64,000 nucleotides of DNA, taken from the NCBI RefSeq assembly GCF_947493595.1, contig NZ_CANLRL010000001.1, positions 1 to 64,000 of the forward strand, in the 5' to 3' direction. Source of the stretch: an uncultured Shimia sp. (lineage in GTDB: Bacteria; Pseudomonadota; Alphaproteobacteria; Rhodobacterales; Rhodobacteraceae). Positions 25,689-34,405 of this stretch are shown here, in pieces. The notes below the pieces were generated by a model, which made no database searches, was not told the origin of the DNA, and worked only from the letters and a program-made list of their open reading frames with translations. Made by a program: the position numbers and the translations under genes. How positions within the stretch are numbered: position 1 is the first letter of the stretch; the number at the start of each line of letters is the position of its first letter.

Positions 25689-26744
25689 ATGGATTTGACC
25701 GCGTTGCTAGACCTCAAATGGCCGCTTTTGCAGGCACCGATGGCGGGGGTGTCGACACCCCAGATGGCGGCGGCAGTGAGCAACGCCGGTGGTCTCGGAG
25801 CGCTGGGCCTTGGCGCGGCGGGCGTGGAGGGTGCGCGGGAGATGATCCGGGCAACACGGGTGCTGACGGATCGTCCGTTTAATGCCAATGTGTTTTGCCA
25901 CGCGCCAGCGCTGCGGGATGCGGATGTGGAGGCGGATTGGCTGGCAGCACTGGCACCGACGTTTGCGCGGTTTGACGCAAAGCCCCCTGAAGCGTTGCAT
26001 GAGATTTACACCAGCTTTGTGGTGGATCGGTCGATGTGCGACATGCTGATCGAAGAAGCGCCGGGGGTGGTGAGCTTGCACTTTGGCCTGCCGGAGAAGG
26101 CGTGGATCGCGGAATTGCAGTCGGCGGGCAATTTGGTGTTTGCCAGTGCCACAAACGTGGCCGAGGCACGGGCCTGTGAAGCGGCGGGCGTGGATGCGAT
26201 TGTGGCGCAGGGCATTGAGGCGGGCGGGCATCGCGGGGCGTTTGATCCAGATGTTGAGGATGAGGCATTGCCGGCACTGGCTTTGGTGGAACGGGTGGCT
26301 GTGAGTTGTGAGCTGCCGGTGATTGCGGCAGGTGGCTTGATGGATGGCGCGGATGTGGCGCGGGCATTGGCTCGTGGGGCTGCGGCGGCGCAGCTGGGTA
26401 CGGCGTTTTTGGATTGCACGGAGTCGGCGGCGGATGCGGCCTATCGCGCGGCGTTGCGGGACCCGGAGCAGGGGCCGCCGGTGCTGACCACATCTATCTC
26501 AGGGCGCGCGGCGCGGTGTATGCGGAATGACTTTGTGGCTCTGGGCCAAGGGTTACATGCCAAGGTGCCGGACTATCCGGTGACTTATGATGCGGGCAAG
26601 GCGCTCAACGCGGCGGCGAAGGCAGCCGGTGAGACAGGGTTTGGCGCGCAGTGGGCGGGCACCGGCGTGGCGCGGGTGCGCTCTGGGGGGGCAGCACAGA
26701 TTTTGGAAGCCATTGGTGCGGAGCTCCACGCGGCGCAAGCCTGA
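25689..26744 (+). CDS. Nitronate monooxygenase (NMO/2-nitropropane dioxygenase family)
   Basis: This is a 351-residue FMN-dependent TIM-barrel enzyme. The start PLLQAPMAGVSTPQMAAAV, GGLGALGLGAAG near residue 45, GIEAGGHRGAFD (catalytic histidine of the family) and AAGGLMDGADVARALARGA (phosphate binding) identify it. It oxidises alkyl nitronates such as propionate-3-nitronate. ATG at 25689 follows GGAGGACG and gives the family length; an in-frame upstream start at 25557 adds residues unlike the family. It converges with fabB, with a two-way hairpin between. Confidence 0.88.
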   Translation: MDLTALLDLKWPLLQAPMAGVSTPQMAAAVSNAGGLGALGLGAAGVEGAREMIRATRVLTDRPFNANVFCHAPALRDADVEADWLAALAPTFARFDAKPPEALHEIYTSFVVDRSMCDMLIEEAPGVVSLHFGLPEKAWIAELQSAGNLVFASATNVAEARACEAAGVDAIVAQGIEAGGHRGAFDPDVEDEALPALALVERVAVSCELPVIAAGGLMDGADVARALARGAAAAQLGTAFLDCTESAADAAYRAALRDPEQGPPVLTTSISGRAARCMRNDFVALGQGLHAKVPDYPVTYDAGKALNAAAKAAGETGFGAQWAGTGVARVRSGGAAQILEAIGAELHAAQA

Positions 26745-26757
26745 CCCCAGAAAAGCG

Positions 26758-26780
26758 AAATGCCCCGCGTGGGGGCATTT
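26758..26780. terminator. Hairpin between nitronate monooxygenase and fabB, probably bidirectional
   Basis: Nine-base perfect stem AAATGCCCC / GGGGCATTT with a five-base loop lies between two convergent genes. The A/T ends of the stem give short T runs on both strands. Confidence 0.75.
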
Positions 26781-26805
26781 CAGAAAGTTTGTTCGTGGGG
26801 CTTGA

Positions 26806-28035
26806 TTAGCCGCGATACTTGGACAGCAGCATGGAGCCGTTGGTGCCGCCAAAGCCAAAGCTGTTGGTCATCACCGTGTCCAGCCCCGCGTTTTCCACCA
26901 AATCGGTGGCCACTTCGCCCGGGTTGATGGCCGGGTCCAATGTTTCCACATTGATCGATGGGGTGATGAAGTCGCCATCCAGCATCAAAAGGCAGAAGAT
27001 TGCTTCCAATGCGCCCGCTGCACCCTGGGCGTGGCCAGTCATGGATTTGGTGGAGGAAATCGGCGGTGTGGTGCCCTCGCCAAAGACACGACGTACTGCC
27101 TCGACTTCGCCAACATCGCCAACAGGCGTGGAGGTGCCGTGGGCGTTGATGTAGCTGACCTTGCGGTCTTCTGGCAGTGTCGCTGTTGCCAGACGCATGG
27201 CGCGTTCGCCGCCTTCACCGGATGGGGCAACCATGTCGTGACCGTCAGATGTTGCGGCAAAGCCGGTGACTTCGGCGTAGATTTTTGCACCACGGGCCAG
27301 CGCGTGCTCGAGGTCTTCCAGAACCACAATGCCGCCGCCGCCGGAGATGACAAAGCCGTCGCGGTCCGCGTCAAAGGCGCGGGAGGCTTTTTCCGGGGTG
27401 TCGTTGTATTTGCTGCTCATGGCGCCCATGGCGTCAAACAAGCAGGACAAGGTCCAGTCGAGTTCTTCACCGCCACCGGCAAACATCACGTCTTGCTTGC
27501 CCATCATGATCTGTTCCGCCGCGTTGCCGATGCAGTGCAGGGAGGTGGAGCAGGCGGAGGTGATCGAGTAGTTGATGCCTTTGATTTTAAAGGCAGTCGC
27601 CAGGTTGGCCGAAATGGTCGAGCTCATGCACTTTGGCACGGCAAAGGGCCCAATGCGCTTGGTTGCGCCGGTTTTGGCTACGGTCTGGTGTGCCACCAGC
27701 ATCGCCGAGGTGGAGGGGCCACCGGAACCTGCCACAAGACCGGTGCGCTCGTTCACAACTTGATCGTCAGAGAGACCGGCGTCAGCGATGGCCTGCTGCA
27801 TGGCGATGTGGGCGTAAGCTGCGCCCGGACCCATGAAGCGCAGGGTGCGTTTGTCGACCAGCTCTTTGATGTCGATGTCGATGTGCCCGGCAATCTGGCT
27901 GCGGAAGCCGTGCTCCGCCATTTCGGCATTGGCGGAAATGCCGGATTTGCCCGCTTTCAGCGAGGCGGTGACTTCTTCGGCATTGTTGCCAATCGAGGAT
28001 ACGATACCCAGTCCGGTAACGACGACGCGACGCAT
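26806..28035 (-). CDS. fabB: Beta-ketoacyl-ACP synthase I
   Basis: This is a 409-residue condensing enzyme for chain elongation, needed with FabA for unsaturated fatty acids. It begins [20 protein letters not shown]. The Cys-His-His triad is in [26 protein letters not shown] and [13 protein letters not shown]. FabB-type identity is supported by length and the [12 protein letters not shown] region. In related genomes fabB directly follows fabA. Here fabA is about 4 kb upstream on the same strand with an iron ABC transporter and a GFA gene between, so fabB needs its own promoter, probably in the 28036-28193 gap. Confidence 0.93.
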   Translation of the reverse strand: MRRVVVTGLGIVSSIGNNAEEVTASLKAGKSGISANAEMAEHGFRSQIAGHIDIDIKELVDKRTLRFMGPGAAYAHIAMQQAIADAGLSDDQVVNERTGLVAGSGGPSTSAMLVAHQTVAKTGATKRIGPFAVPKCMSSTISANLATAFKIKGINYSITSACSTSLHCIGNAAEQIMMGKQDVMFAGGGEELDWTLSCLFDAMGAMSSKYNDTPEKASRAFDADRDGFVISGGGGIVVLEDLEHALARGAKIYAEVTGFAATSDGHDMVAPSGEGGERAMRLATATLPEDRKVSYINAHGTSTPVGDVGEVEAVRRVFGEGTTPPISSTKSMTGHAQGAAGALEAIFCLLMLDGDFITPSINVETLDPAINPGEVATDLVENAGLDTVMTNSFGFGGTNGSMLLSKYRG

Positions 28036-28193
28036 GTGCGCTCTCCCTTAGTTTGTTGAGCACTATGTAGGGGATGAAGGGGGGGCGGCGCAAGGTAGGG
28101 CGTGGCGACAGGTCGCCTAGGGGCGGGAAATTTGTGACCCCATGGTTGGTGCCGCCGCCAGCCCCGGTGTTGGAGGCCGCCAGCGGCGCCGCT

Positions 28194-28601
28194 TCAGCCC
28201 GGCATTTTCTCAAATGCGGGAAGACCGTCCTCCAGAACTGTGGCGTCCAATTTGCTGGACACGTAGACGTTCACCTTAGGGGCAAACTCTTCTTGTTCTT
28301 TGATGTTACCAGCGCGGATGCCCAACATGCCTTCGCGGGCGGAGTTTTGTGTAAAAAGCGGCGTGCCACAGGTGCCGCAGAAGTGTTTGGTCATTGTGGT
28401 GCCTGCATCCGAGCCGTGTGAGAAGGTTTTCGGAGTGCCGGTGATTTTCACGTCATCCTGCTTCATAAACATCAGCGTGGCATAAGCGCTGCCGGTGGAA
28501 TGACGGCAGGCGGTGCAGTGGCAATTTGCCATAACCGGCACATCGCCATCCGCTTCATATGAAATTTCGCCGCAGAGGCAGTGACCTGTGAGTTTTGTCA
28601 T
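28194..28601 (-). CDS. GFA-family (glutathione-dependent formaldehyde-activating-like) zinc protein
   Basis: This ~135-residue protein is of the Gfa/CENP-V fold. The zinc ligands are in HCLCGEISYEA, ANCHCTACRHSTG and HFCGTCGTPLF, the full seven-cysteine-type pattern. Despite the name, most members are not proven to act on formaldehyde. ATG at 28601 has AAGGAC upstream; the longer frame to 28664 does not fit the family start. It stands between the ABC ATPase gene and fabB on the same strand. Confidence 0.86.
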   Translation of the reverse strand: MTKLTGHCLCGEISYEADGDVPVMANCHCTACRHSTGSAYATLMFMKQDDVKITGTPKTFSHGSDAGTTMTKHFCGTCGTPLFTQNSAREGMLGIRAGNIKEQEEFAPKVNVYVSSKLDATVLEDGLPAFEKMPG

Positions 28602-28684
28602 GGGATGTCCTTCGCTGTTCGCACCATTGCCCGGCGAGAGTACGGCAATGGCGCAATCCATCAAGGTTTCTTCTGACGGTTCAC

Positions 28685-29485
28685 TTAATGGTGTAGTGCG
28701 CCCACCGTGCCTTCGTGGGCCAGACGAGCATCCACATAGAGCACGTTGCGCTGGGTGCGCTCCAGGTCTGTGAGCACGCGGTAGGTTTCTTCGATCTGGG
28801 GCAGGGCGAGGATGTGCTCGGGTTTGCCATCCGCCAGGATGGCCCCGTCGCGCAGGAGCACCAAGCGGTCACAGAATTTGGCTGCCAAATTGAGATCGTG
28901 CAGGGCGGCCATGACCACGGGTTTCTTGCGGTCCATCTCGTTGCGGACTGAGGTCAGGATCGAGAGTTGGTGGTGCAAATCAAGCGCGCTGGTGGGTTCA
29001 TCCAGCAGGATCACATCAGGCGCGCGCACGATGGTTTGGGCGACTGCGACCATTTGTGCCTGTCCGCCGCTGAGATCCGCGACGCCTCGGTTGGCGAGGT
29101 GGGACAGGCCAAGGGCGTGCAATGTGTCGGACACGCGGTCGAGGTTGTCGTCGTTCACCCGCCAGCCGGTGGTTTGTTTGAGCGCGAGCAATACGCTTTC
29201 AAACACCGAAAGCAGCGCGTTGCAGCCGTAAGCTTGCGGCATGTAGGCGACGCGTTTGGCGCGGTCTTTGCGGCCCAGTTGGGTGACGTCCTCGCCAGCG
29301 ATGCTGATGGCGCCTTTGGTAGGGGTGATCAGCCCGGCGATGGTTTTGAATAGGGTGGATTTGCCCGCGGCGTTGGGGCCGATGAGGCCAACAAAGGCAC
29401 CGGGGGGGATGTTGCTGACGGTCACGTCTTGTAGGACATTGGTGCGGCCGTAGCCCGCGGACAGATTGGCGATGGTCAGGGTCAT
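28685..29485 (-). CDS. Iron/siderophore ABC transporter, ATP-binding protein
   Basis: This 266-residue ATPase is of the FepC/FhuC type: Walker A GPNAAGKSTLFK, Q-loop YMPQAYGCNA, signature DLSGGQAQMVAVAQ, Walker B VILLDEPTSALD and switch His ALHDLN. Its ATG overlaps the permease stop by four bases (ATGA), so the start is well defined. A longer reading frame continuing into the permease gene is a shadow. It powers uptake through the FecCD-type permease encoded upstream. Confidence 0.91.
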   Translation of the reverse strand: MTLTIANLSAGYGRTNVLQDVTVSNIPPGAFVGLIGPNAAGKSTLFKTIAGLITPTKGAISIAGEDVTQLGRKDRAKRVAYMPQAYGCNALLSVFESVLLALKQTTGWRVNDDNLDRVSDTLHALGLSHLANRGVADLSGGQAQMVAVAQTIVRAPDVILLDEPTSALDLHHQLSILTSVRNEMDRKKPVVMAALHDLNLAAKFCDRLVLLRDGAILADGKPEHILALPQIEETYRVLTDLERTQRNVLYVDARLAHEGTVGALHH

Positions 29486-30543
29486 TGCAGGCGCTCCTGT
29501 CGTGAGCTGAGGATGATTGAGATGAAGATCGGCACGCCAATCAGCGAGGTGATGATGCCGATGGGGTAGATGATGCCCGGCGTGATGGTTTTGGAGATCA
29601 GCGAGGTGAGCGACAGCACCAGGGCGCCCACCAAGGCCGAGAGCGGCACAAAGTAGCGTTGGTCTTCGCCCACCAGCATGCGGGCAATATGTGGCCCAAC
29701 GAGGCCAACAAAGCCTACGGTGCCGACAAAAGATACGGCGGTGGCGGCCAGCAGTGAGATACAGATCAGCATTTCCACCCGCAGGCGGCCAACGTCGACC
29801 CCCATGCTTTGCGCGGTGGCCTCGCCCATGCGCAGGGCGGTCATTGGCCAGGTGCGGTAGAGGCTGAAGGGGATGGCAAAGCAAAGGAGGATGGTGCCGA
29901 GGCCGATCTTTTCCCAGCTGGCGCGGCTGAGCGAGCCCATCATCCAGAACACAATGCGGGCGATTTGGTCCTCTGAGGCCATGTATTGCATCAGCGCCAG
30001 CAGGGCGGAGAAGGTGAAGAAAATTGCGATGCCAAAAAGGATCATGGTTTCAGAACCCACCCCTTTGAGGCGGGTGGCCAGCAGGATGAAACCACAGGTG
30101 CAAAGCGCAAAGACAAAGGCGTTTACAGTGACCAGCAGGGGGCCGACGGCGGGGATGACACTGATGCCAAGTACAATGGCCAGCGAGGCTCCAAAGCTGG
30201 CGGCGGCGGAGACCCCGAGGGTGAACGGTTCGGCCAGCGGGTTGTTCAGGATGGTCTGCATCTGCGCGCCGGCTACTGCCAGAAGCGCACCAACCAGAAC
30301 GGCGGTTACAGCGACTGGCAGGCGATAGTCCCAGACAATGACCTTCAATCGCGCACCATGGGACATTGGATCAAACAGCACTTCGGCAACGGTGGACAGG
30401 CTGTAGCCACCCGGTCCGGTGGTGATGTCCAGTAGGAAGCTCAGGCACAGAAGGCCAAAGACGGCGGCGATGACGCCGTAACGGCGGGATACACGCGCCA
30501 CATAGGCGTGGCGCAGTGCCACGGGATCAACATTGAGGGTCAC
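29482..30543 (-). CDS. Iron/siderophore ABC transporter permease, FecCD family
   Basis: This is a ~353-residue inner-membrane protein with about ten helices. FecCD motifs are RLPVAVTAVLVGALLAVAGA, QTILNNPLAEPFTLGVSAAA and FVGLVGPHIARMLVGEDQ. A single permease gene is present, so it probably forms a homodimer. GTG at 30543 is preferred as start because it sits just before the first basic-helix segment; an ATG at 30624 would add 27 residues and overlap the binding-protein gene. It is followed with a four-base overlap by the ATPase. Confidence 0.88.
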   Translation of the reverse strand: MTLNVDPVALRHAYVARVSRRYGVIAAVFGLLCLSFLLDITTGPGGYSLSTVAEVLFDPMSHGARLKVIVWDYRLPVAVTAVLVGALLAVAGAQMQTILNNPLAEPFTLGVSAAASFGASLAIVLGISVIPAVGPLLVTVNAFVFALCTCGFILLATRLKGVGSETMILFGIAIFFTFSALLALMQYMASEDQIARIVFWMMGSLSRASWEKIGLGTILLCFAIPFSLYRTWPMTALRMGEATAQSMGVDVGRLRVEMLICISLLAATAVSFVGTVGFVGLVGPHIARMLVGEDQRYFVPLSALVGALVLSLTSLISKTITPGIIYPIGIITSLIGVPIFISIILSSRQERLQ

Positions 30544-30613
30544 GAGGGAGGTCTCCGGAGGAAAAAGGTGTTCGGCCCCGCAATTTGCGGAGCCGAGTGT
30601 TGGCGGGGGGGGA

Positions 30614-31768
30614 TTAGCCGCCAACGTCCAGACTGCCCCAGAACACGCCCGAGTAGTCGATCGGAAGGAACTTATCGTGCAGCTCCTTCATGGAGGCCTC
30701 CGGATCTACGTCCTCAAACAGCTCCGGATGCATCCATTTCGCAAAGGCTTGCATCGCGACGAAGTGGTAGGGGCTGTTGTAAAACTGGTGGTAGACCGAG
30801 TGGAACCGGCCGTTTTTCACCGCCGATAGCTCGCCCCAGCCCTCGCGGGAGGCCAGCGCGGTCAAGCGTTCTTGCACCTGTGTTTGCTCAGCTTCGTACC
30901 CAAATAGCACGGCCGTGGCGGCGGGATTGGCCTCAGACCAGTTGGCTCCGGTACCGATGATGATTTCCGGATCATCCGCAAAGATTGCCTCAAGGCTGAC
31001 GCTGGTTTTGAAGCCCGGGAATTTCAGAGAGCCCCAGTTGCGGCCACCGGCGAGGTCGACCAGGCGGCCGAGGTTGGCAGCACCAAAGGTGTTGCAGCAT
31101 TTGTTGGGGTTATAGCCCGCAGCGTTTTCAATGAAAACAATGGGGCGGTCTTCCACCGGGATCTGTTCTACGCGGGAATAGATCTTTTTCATCTGCTGTT
31201 GATAGTAATCGCTGAAGGCGTCCGCATTGTCGCGCTTGTCAAAAATGCGCCCCATCAGCTGAATGCTGGGCACGGTGTTCTCTGTTGGGTTCTGTCGGAA
31301 ATCAACAAAGACCGTGGCCACGCCAGCCTCTTCGAGTTTCTCAATGATGCCGCTTTCCTGTGCCTTGAGCAGGTTGCCGAGGTTCATAAACACAACTTCG
31401 GTGCCCAGAGTGATCACGGCCTCTAGGTTCCACTCATCAGAGTAGGGGCTGCCAAAGCTCTTGAGGTCGGCAATTTCGGGGTATTTGGCGAGGTATTTGC
31501 GGTAGGCGTCCGGGTCATATTTGACCATGTCGTCTTTCCAGCCAACAACGCGCTCAAACGGGTTTTCCTGGTCCACAACCGCAATGGAATAGATCATGCG
31601 GCCTTCGCCGATGACAATTTTGGATGGGTTTTTCTCAACTTCGACAACGCGGCCTGCGACGTCGGTGACGGTGATGGTCTCTGCGAGGGCGATCGTGGCG
31701 GACGTTAGGGTAAACGTCATAGCTGCGGCAGCGGAGCAAAGACCCCGTGTCAGTGTACTGACTTTCAT
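30614..31768 (-). CDS. Iron/siderophore ABC transporter, periplasmic binding protein
   Basis: This 384-residue class III binding protein has a Sec signal peptide ending near ATIALAETI. The N-terminal domain begins ITVTDVAGRVVEVEKNPSKI and holds a GEGRMIYSIAVVD strand. Two adjacent cysteines (NPNKCCNTFG) and an HQFYNSP segment near the end could line the site. Substrate is inferred as ferric siderophore or haem from the FecCD partner and nearby irr; no outer-membrane receptor is in the window. It is the first gene of the three-gene transport operon. Confidence 0.86.
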   Translation of the reverse strand: MKVSTLTRGLCSAAAAMTFTLTSATIALAETITVTDVAGRVVEVEKNPSKIVIGEGRMIYSIAVVDQENPFERVVGWKDDMVKYDPDAYRKYLAKYPEIADLKSFGSPYSDEWNLEAVITLGTEVVFMNLGNLLKAQESGIIEKLEEAGVATVFVDFRQNPTENTVPSIQLMGRIFDKRDNADAFSDYYQQQMKKIYSRVEQIPVEDRPIVFIENAAGYNPNKCCNTFGAANLGRLVDLAGGRNWGSLKFPGFKTSVSLEAIFADDPEIIIGTGANWSEANPAATAVLFGYEAEQTQVQERLTALASREGWGELSAVKNGRFHSVYHQFYNSPYHFVAMQAFAKWMHPELFEDVDPEASMKELHDKFLPIDYSGVFWGSLDVGG

Positions 31769-32148
31769 GGGTCTCTCCTTGGATGTGTCGCGATCAGAGT
31801 CGCGATCTGCGCGTAAATGACATTAGCGCACTAAAAGAGTCAAGTATTGGTTGTGGCTTTTACCATCAGGCACAAACGAATGAATTTGCCCGGAAATTTG
31901 CTTAGTAAGAGGGCTGTGGGGCTCGATAATCTGGACGTACCAGCACAAAACATGTGTTGTTCGAAATTGCTTTGCGTCTCGATTGCCAAATTCCGTGATG
32001 AAGAGGCGCGCAGTCCTGAGGCAGTTTTTTGGGGGGGAGCGATGTCCAATGATGGTGGCGCGACATGGGAAACAAATTGGACTATGGATTTTGAGCGCGC
32101 CGGCTGACCAATTATCTGTAATGCGGAGACAAAGAAGCTAAAATCAAA
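31769..32148. other. Intergenic stretch between iron-transport operon and fabA
   Basis: About 380 bases without a recognised gene. Two short frames occur (31840-32187 minus, 31847-32107 plus) but neither has family features or a ribosome site. The part nearest the binding protein gene should hold its promoter. TGAC at 31818-31821 and GTCA at 31839-31842 flank the small inverted repeat TTAG-CGCA-CTAA (31823-31834), a weak operator candidate that does not match the ICE or Iron-Rhodo boxes exactly. Confidence 0.5.
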
Positions 32149-32176
32149 AAGCTCCCGAAGACATCTTCGGGAGCTT
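32149..32176 (-). terminator. Terminator of fabA
   Basis: A 13-base perfect inverted repeat (AAGCTCCCGAAGA / TCTTCGGGAGCTT) lies 50 bases after the fabA stop. On the minus strand it is followed by TTTTTGATTTT. This makes fabA monocistronic here. Confidence 0.9.
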
Positions 32177-32226
32177 GAAATTGTCATTTGGGCCGATTGT
32201 GGACAGCCCGTGGTCCGTCGCGCAGC

Positions 32227-32733
32227 TTACTCTGCCGCCAGGCCAACCTTCATGTCTTTCACTTCATAGATCTCTTCGCCGTCGGCAAAGACTTTGCCGT
32301 TGGCCACGCCGAGCTTGAGCTTGCGGTCGATGATGCGGGTGAAATCCACGTGGTAGGTCAGCATTTTGCGGTCCGGTTTGACCATGCCTTTGAGCTTCAC
32401 TTCGCCCACGCCCATGGCCATGCCTTTGCCCGGCATGCCGCGCCAGCCAAGGTTGAAGCCGGTCAGCTGCCATAGGCCGTCAAGGCCAAGACAGCCGGGC
32501 ATGATTGGGTTGCCGGGGAAGTGGCATTCGAAGAACCACAAGTCCGGGGTGATGTCGAACTCAGCGACAACGTGGCCTTTGCCAAATTCGCCACGGTCTG
32601 CGGAGATGTCGGTGATGCGGTCCATCATCAACATGGGGGGCAGCGGCAGTTGCGCATTACCCGGACCAAACAATTCGCCACGGGCGCATTTCAGCAGGTC
32701 GTCTTTGTCAAAGCTCGTGGGATAGTCGGCCAT
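32227..32733 (-). CDS. fabA: 3-Hydroxydecanoyl-ACP dehydratase/isomerase
   Basis: This 168-residue hotdog enzyme has the FabA active site: His in [19 protein letters not shown] with the following Asp, and an N-terminal [12 protein letters not shown]. It dehydrates 3-hydroxyacyl-ACP and isomerises trans-2- to cis-3-decenoyl-ACP, the entry to unsaturated fatty acids elongated by FabB. Divergent from irr, with ~180 bases between. Unlike the usual contiguous fabA-fabB pair, this gene is followed by its own terminator, and fabB lies beyond an iron transporter. Confidence 0.95.
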   Translation of the reverse strand: MADYPTSFDKDDLLKCARGELFGPGNAQLPLPPMLMMDRITDISADRGEFGKGHVVAEFDITPDLWFFECHFPGNPIMPGCLGLDGLWQLTGFNLGWRGMPGKGMAMGVGEVKLKGMVKPDRKMLTYHVDFTRIIDRKLKLGVANGKVFADGEEIYEVKDMKVGLAAE

Positions 32734-32830
32734 TCTGGGAGGTCCCTTGTCATTTTGGTGTTGCTTTTGCCTGCTTTATCATCTGCCAGCGTGGTCCTGC
32801 AAGGCAACAGTCGCGGCGGGGTGGTGGGCT

Positions 32831-32863
32831 GCAAATATGTTTGCGACTCATTTTCATTTGAAA
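32831..32863. promoter_or_regulatory. Two short inverted repeats in the fabA-irr divergent region
   Basis: GCAAA-TATG-TTTGC (32831-32844) and TTTCA-TT-TGAAA (32852-32863) lie in tandem between fabA and irr. They are placed where an operator controlling either promoter could lie. Neither matches a known box with confidence. Confidence 0.3.
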
Positions 32864-32913
32864 TTGTGGTGCGGATTGCGCTAAATATGCAGCTGACGCA
32901 CAGGATAAGATTT

Positions 32914-33330
32914 ATGACCACTGAGGCACTTCGCAACGGCACCCAATGGCTCGCTTCCGCTGGACTGCGCCCAACCCGGCAACGCGTGGCGTTGGCGGCG
33001 CTTTTGGTGGGCGATGGCCAGGACCGCCATGTGACGGCAGAAAGCCTGTTTGCCTCAGTGCGTGAGCATGGGGACCGCGTGTCTTTGGCTACGGTTTACA
33101 ACACGTTGCGGGCGTTTTGTGACGCGGGGTTGATGCAGGAAATCACCGTGGATGGCTCCAAGAGCTATTTTGACACCAACACCGGAGACCACCCGCATTT
33201 CTTCTGGGAAGACGACCGTGTGCTGACCGATGCGCCTGCGGAAGAGCTGGAGATCTCCAAGCTGCCCGGCGCGCCTGAGGGCGCGGAGATTTCGAAGATC
33301 GACGTGGTGATCCGCTTACGCCGGACCTGA
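32914..33330 (+). CDS. irr: Iron response regulator Irr (Fur family)
   Basis: This 138-residue Fur-family protein has SAGLRPTRQRVALAALL leading the winged helix, SLATVYNTLRAFCDAGL as recognition helix and YFDTNTGDHPHFFWEDD, the HxH haem/metal region typical of Irr. The haem-regulatory GCPW motif of Bradyrhizobium Irr is absent, as in most relatives. It represses or activates iron and haem genes according to haem status. ATG at 32914 has AGGATAAG upstream; the long frame from 32521 is not credible. Position next to fabA is conserved in related bacteria. Confidence 0.92.
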   Translation: MTTEALRNGTQWLASAGLRPTRQRVALAALLVGDGQDRHVTAESLFASVREHGDRVSLATVYNTLRAFCDAGLMQEITVDGSKSYFDTNTGDHPHFFWEDDRVLTDAPAEELEISKLPGAPEGAEISKIDVVIRLRRT

Positions 33331-33417
33331 GCGCGACGCTGGGTCAAACCTTTCTGAGAGCAATTGTCCTTGATTTGGGCCTGTGACAGCATGGGCCCTA
33401 AGCAGGGAGGATATGGC

Positions 33418-34401
33418 ATGAAAGCAGTGACGTGGCGGGGCTTTGGGCCTGCGCGAGCCGTGTTGAAGGTTGAGGATCTGGCAACACCAACAGCGGGGGC
33501 CGGTGAGGTGTTGGTGCGGGTGGCCTATTCCGGCGTGAACCCGTCGGATTGCAAGGCGCGCAGCGGATCGCGCCCGGGGGTGACCAAACCGCCGTTTGAG
33601 GTGATTGTACCGCATAGTGATGGGGCTGGCGTGATTGAGGTGGTGGGTGACGGCGTTGATGCAGCGCGTGTTGGTCAGCGCGTTTGGCTCTGGAACGGGC
33701 AATGGCAGCGGCCGTTTGGCACCTGTGCTGAGTATGTCGCTGTGCCGGCAGAACAGGCGGTGGCCTTGCCTGATGGCGTGTTGCTGGAAGACGGTGCCGT
33801 GATGGGCATACCGGGGCTGACGGCGGCGCAGACGGTGTTTGGGGGCGGCGATGTGTCCGGGCAGACCGTATTGGTGTCTGGCGGCGGAGGCTCGGTTGGC
33901 TATCTCGCGGTACAGCTCGCGGCTTGGGGCGGGGCGACTGTGATTGCCACTTGTGGCGCGCGGGATGTGGAGCGGGTAAAAGCTGCCGGTGCATCACATG
34001 TGTTTGACTATGCCAGCCCGACATTGGCAGCGGATACCCTCGCCGCGAGTGGCGGTGGTGTGGATCGGGTTGTGGAAGTCGAACTTGGGCCGAACTTGGT
34101 GCTGTTGACCGAGGTGTTGAAGCCGTTGGGCACCATTGCGGCTTATGGATCTGCCAAGGACATGGCGCCGGAAATGCCGTTTGGGCCGATGCTGTTCAAG
34201 GCGCTGAAGCTGGATATCTCGCTGATTTACATCCTGCCGCTGGCAGCACGGGAGGCGGCGATTGCGCGGTTGCATGCAGCCTTTGCGGACGGGGCTTTGA
34301 AGCTGGACGCGCCCAATGTGTTCGACCTTGAAGAGGCGGCCGCAGCGCATGAGTTGGTGGAGGCCGGTGGGCGCACCGGGGCTGTGTTGGTGAAGTGCTG
34401 A
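33418..34401 (+). CDS. NADPH:quinone oxidoreductase-like MDR protein (zeta-crystallin type)
   Basis: This 327-residue protein is of the zinc-free quinone reductase group: KAVTWRGFGPARAVLKVED at the start, VAYSGVNPSDCKARSG, Rossmann motif VLVSGGGGSVGYLAVQLA and RTGAVLVKC at the end. The zinc-ligand cysteines of alcohol dehydrogenases are missing. Reduction of quinones or activated double bonds is expected. Start ATG at 33418 has GGGAGG at 33405-33410. It converges with the phospholipase D-like gene after four bases. Confidence 0.85.
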   Translation: MKAVTWRGFGPARAVLKVEDLATPTAGAGEVLVRVAYSGVNPSDCKARSGSRPGVTKPPFEVIVPHSDGAGVIEVVGDGVDAARVGQRVWLWNGQWQRPFGTCAEYVAVPAEQAVALPDGVLLEDGAVMGIPGLTAAQTVFGGGDVSGQTVLVSGGGGSVGYLAVQLAAWGGATVIATCGARDVERVKAAGASHVFDYASPTLAADTLAASGGGVDRVVEVELGPNLVLLTEVLKPLGTIAAYGSAKDMAPEMPFGPMLFKALKLDISLIYILPLAAREAAIARLHAAFADGALKLDAPNVFDLEEAAAAHELVEAGGRTGAVLVKC

Positions 34402-34405
34402 CTCG

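Noticed and set aside
28624-28651. CCATTGCC/GGCAATGG hairpin between the ABC ATPase and GFA genes as a terminator
   Set aside because: No T run on the minus strand and a long loop; evidence too weak to call.
31818-31842. Irr (ICE) or Iron-Rhodo box before the iron-transport operon
   Set aside because: The spacing TTAG-4-CTAA and TGAC-17-GTCA does not fit either consensus, so it is reported only as a weak inverted repeat.
31840-32187. Short frames of 115 and 86 codons between the iron-transport operon and fabA
   Set aside because: No ribosome site, no recognisable motif; the minus-strand frame runs through the fabA terminator.
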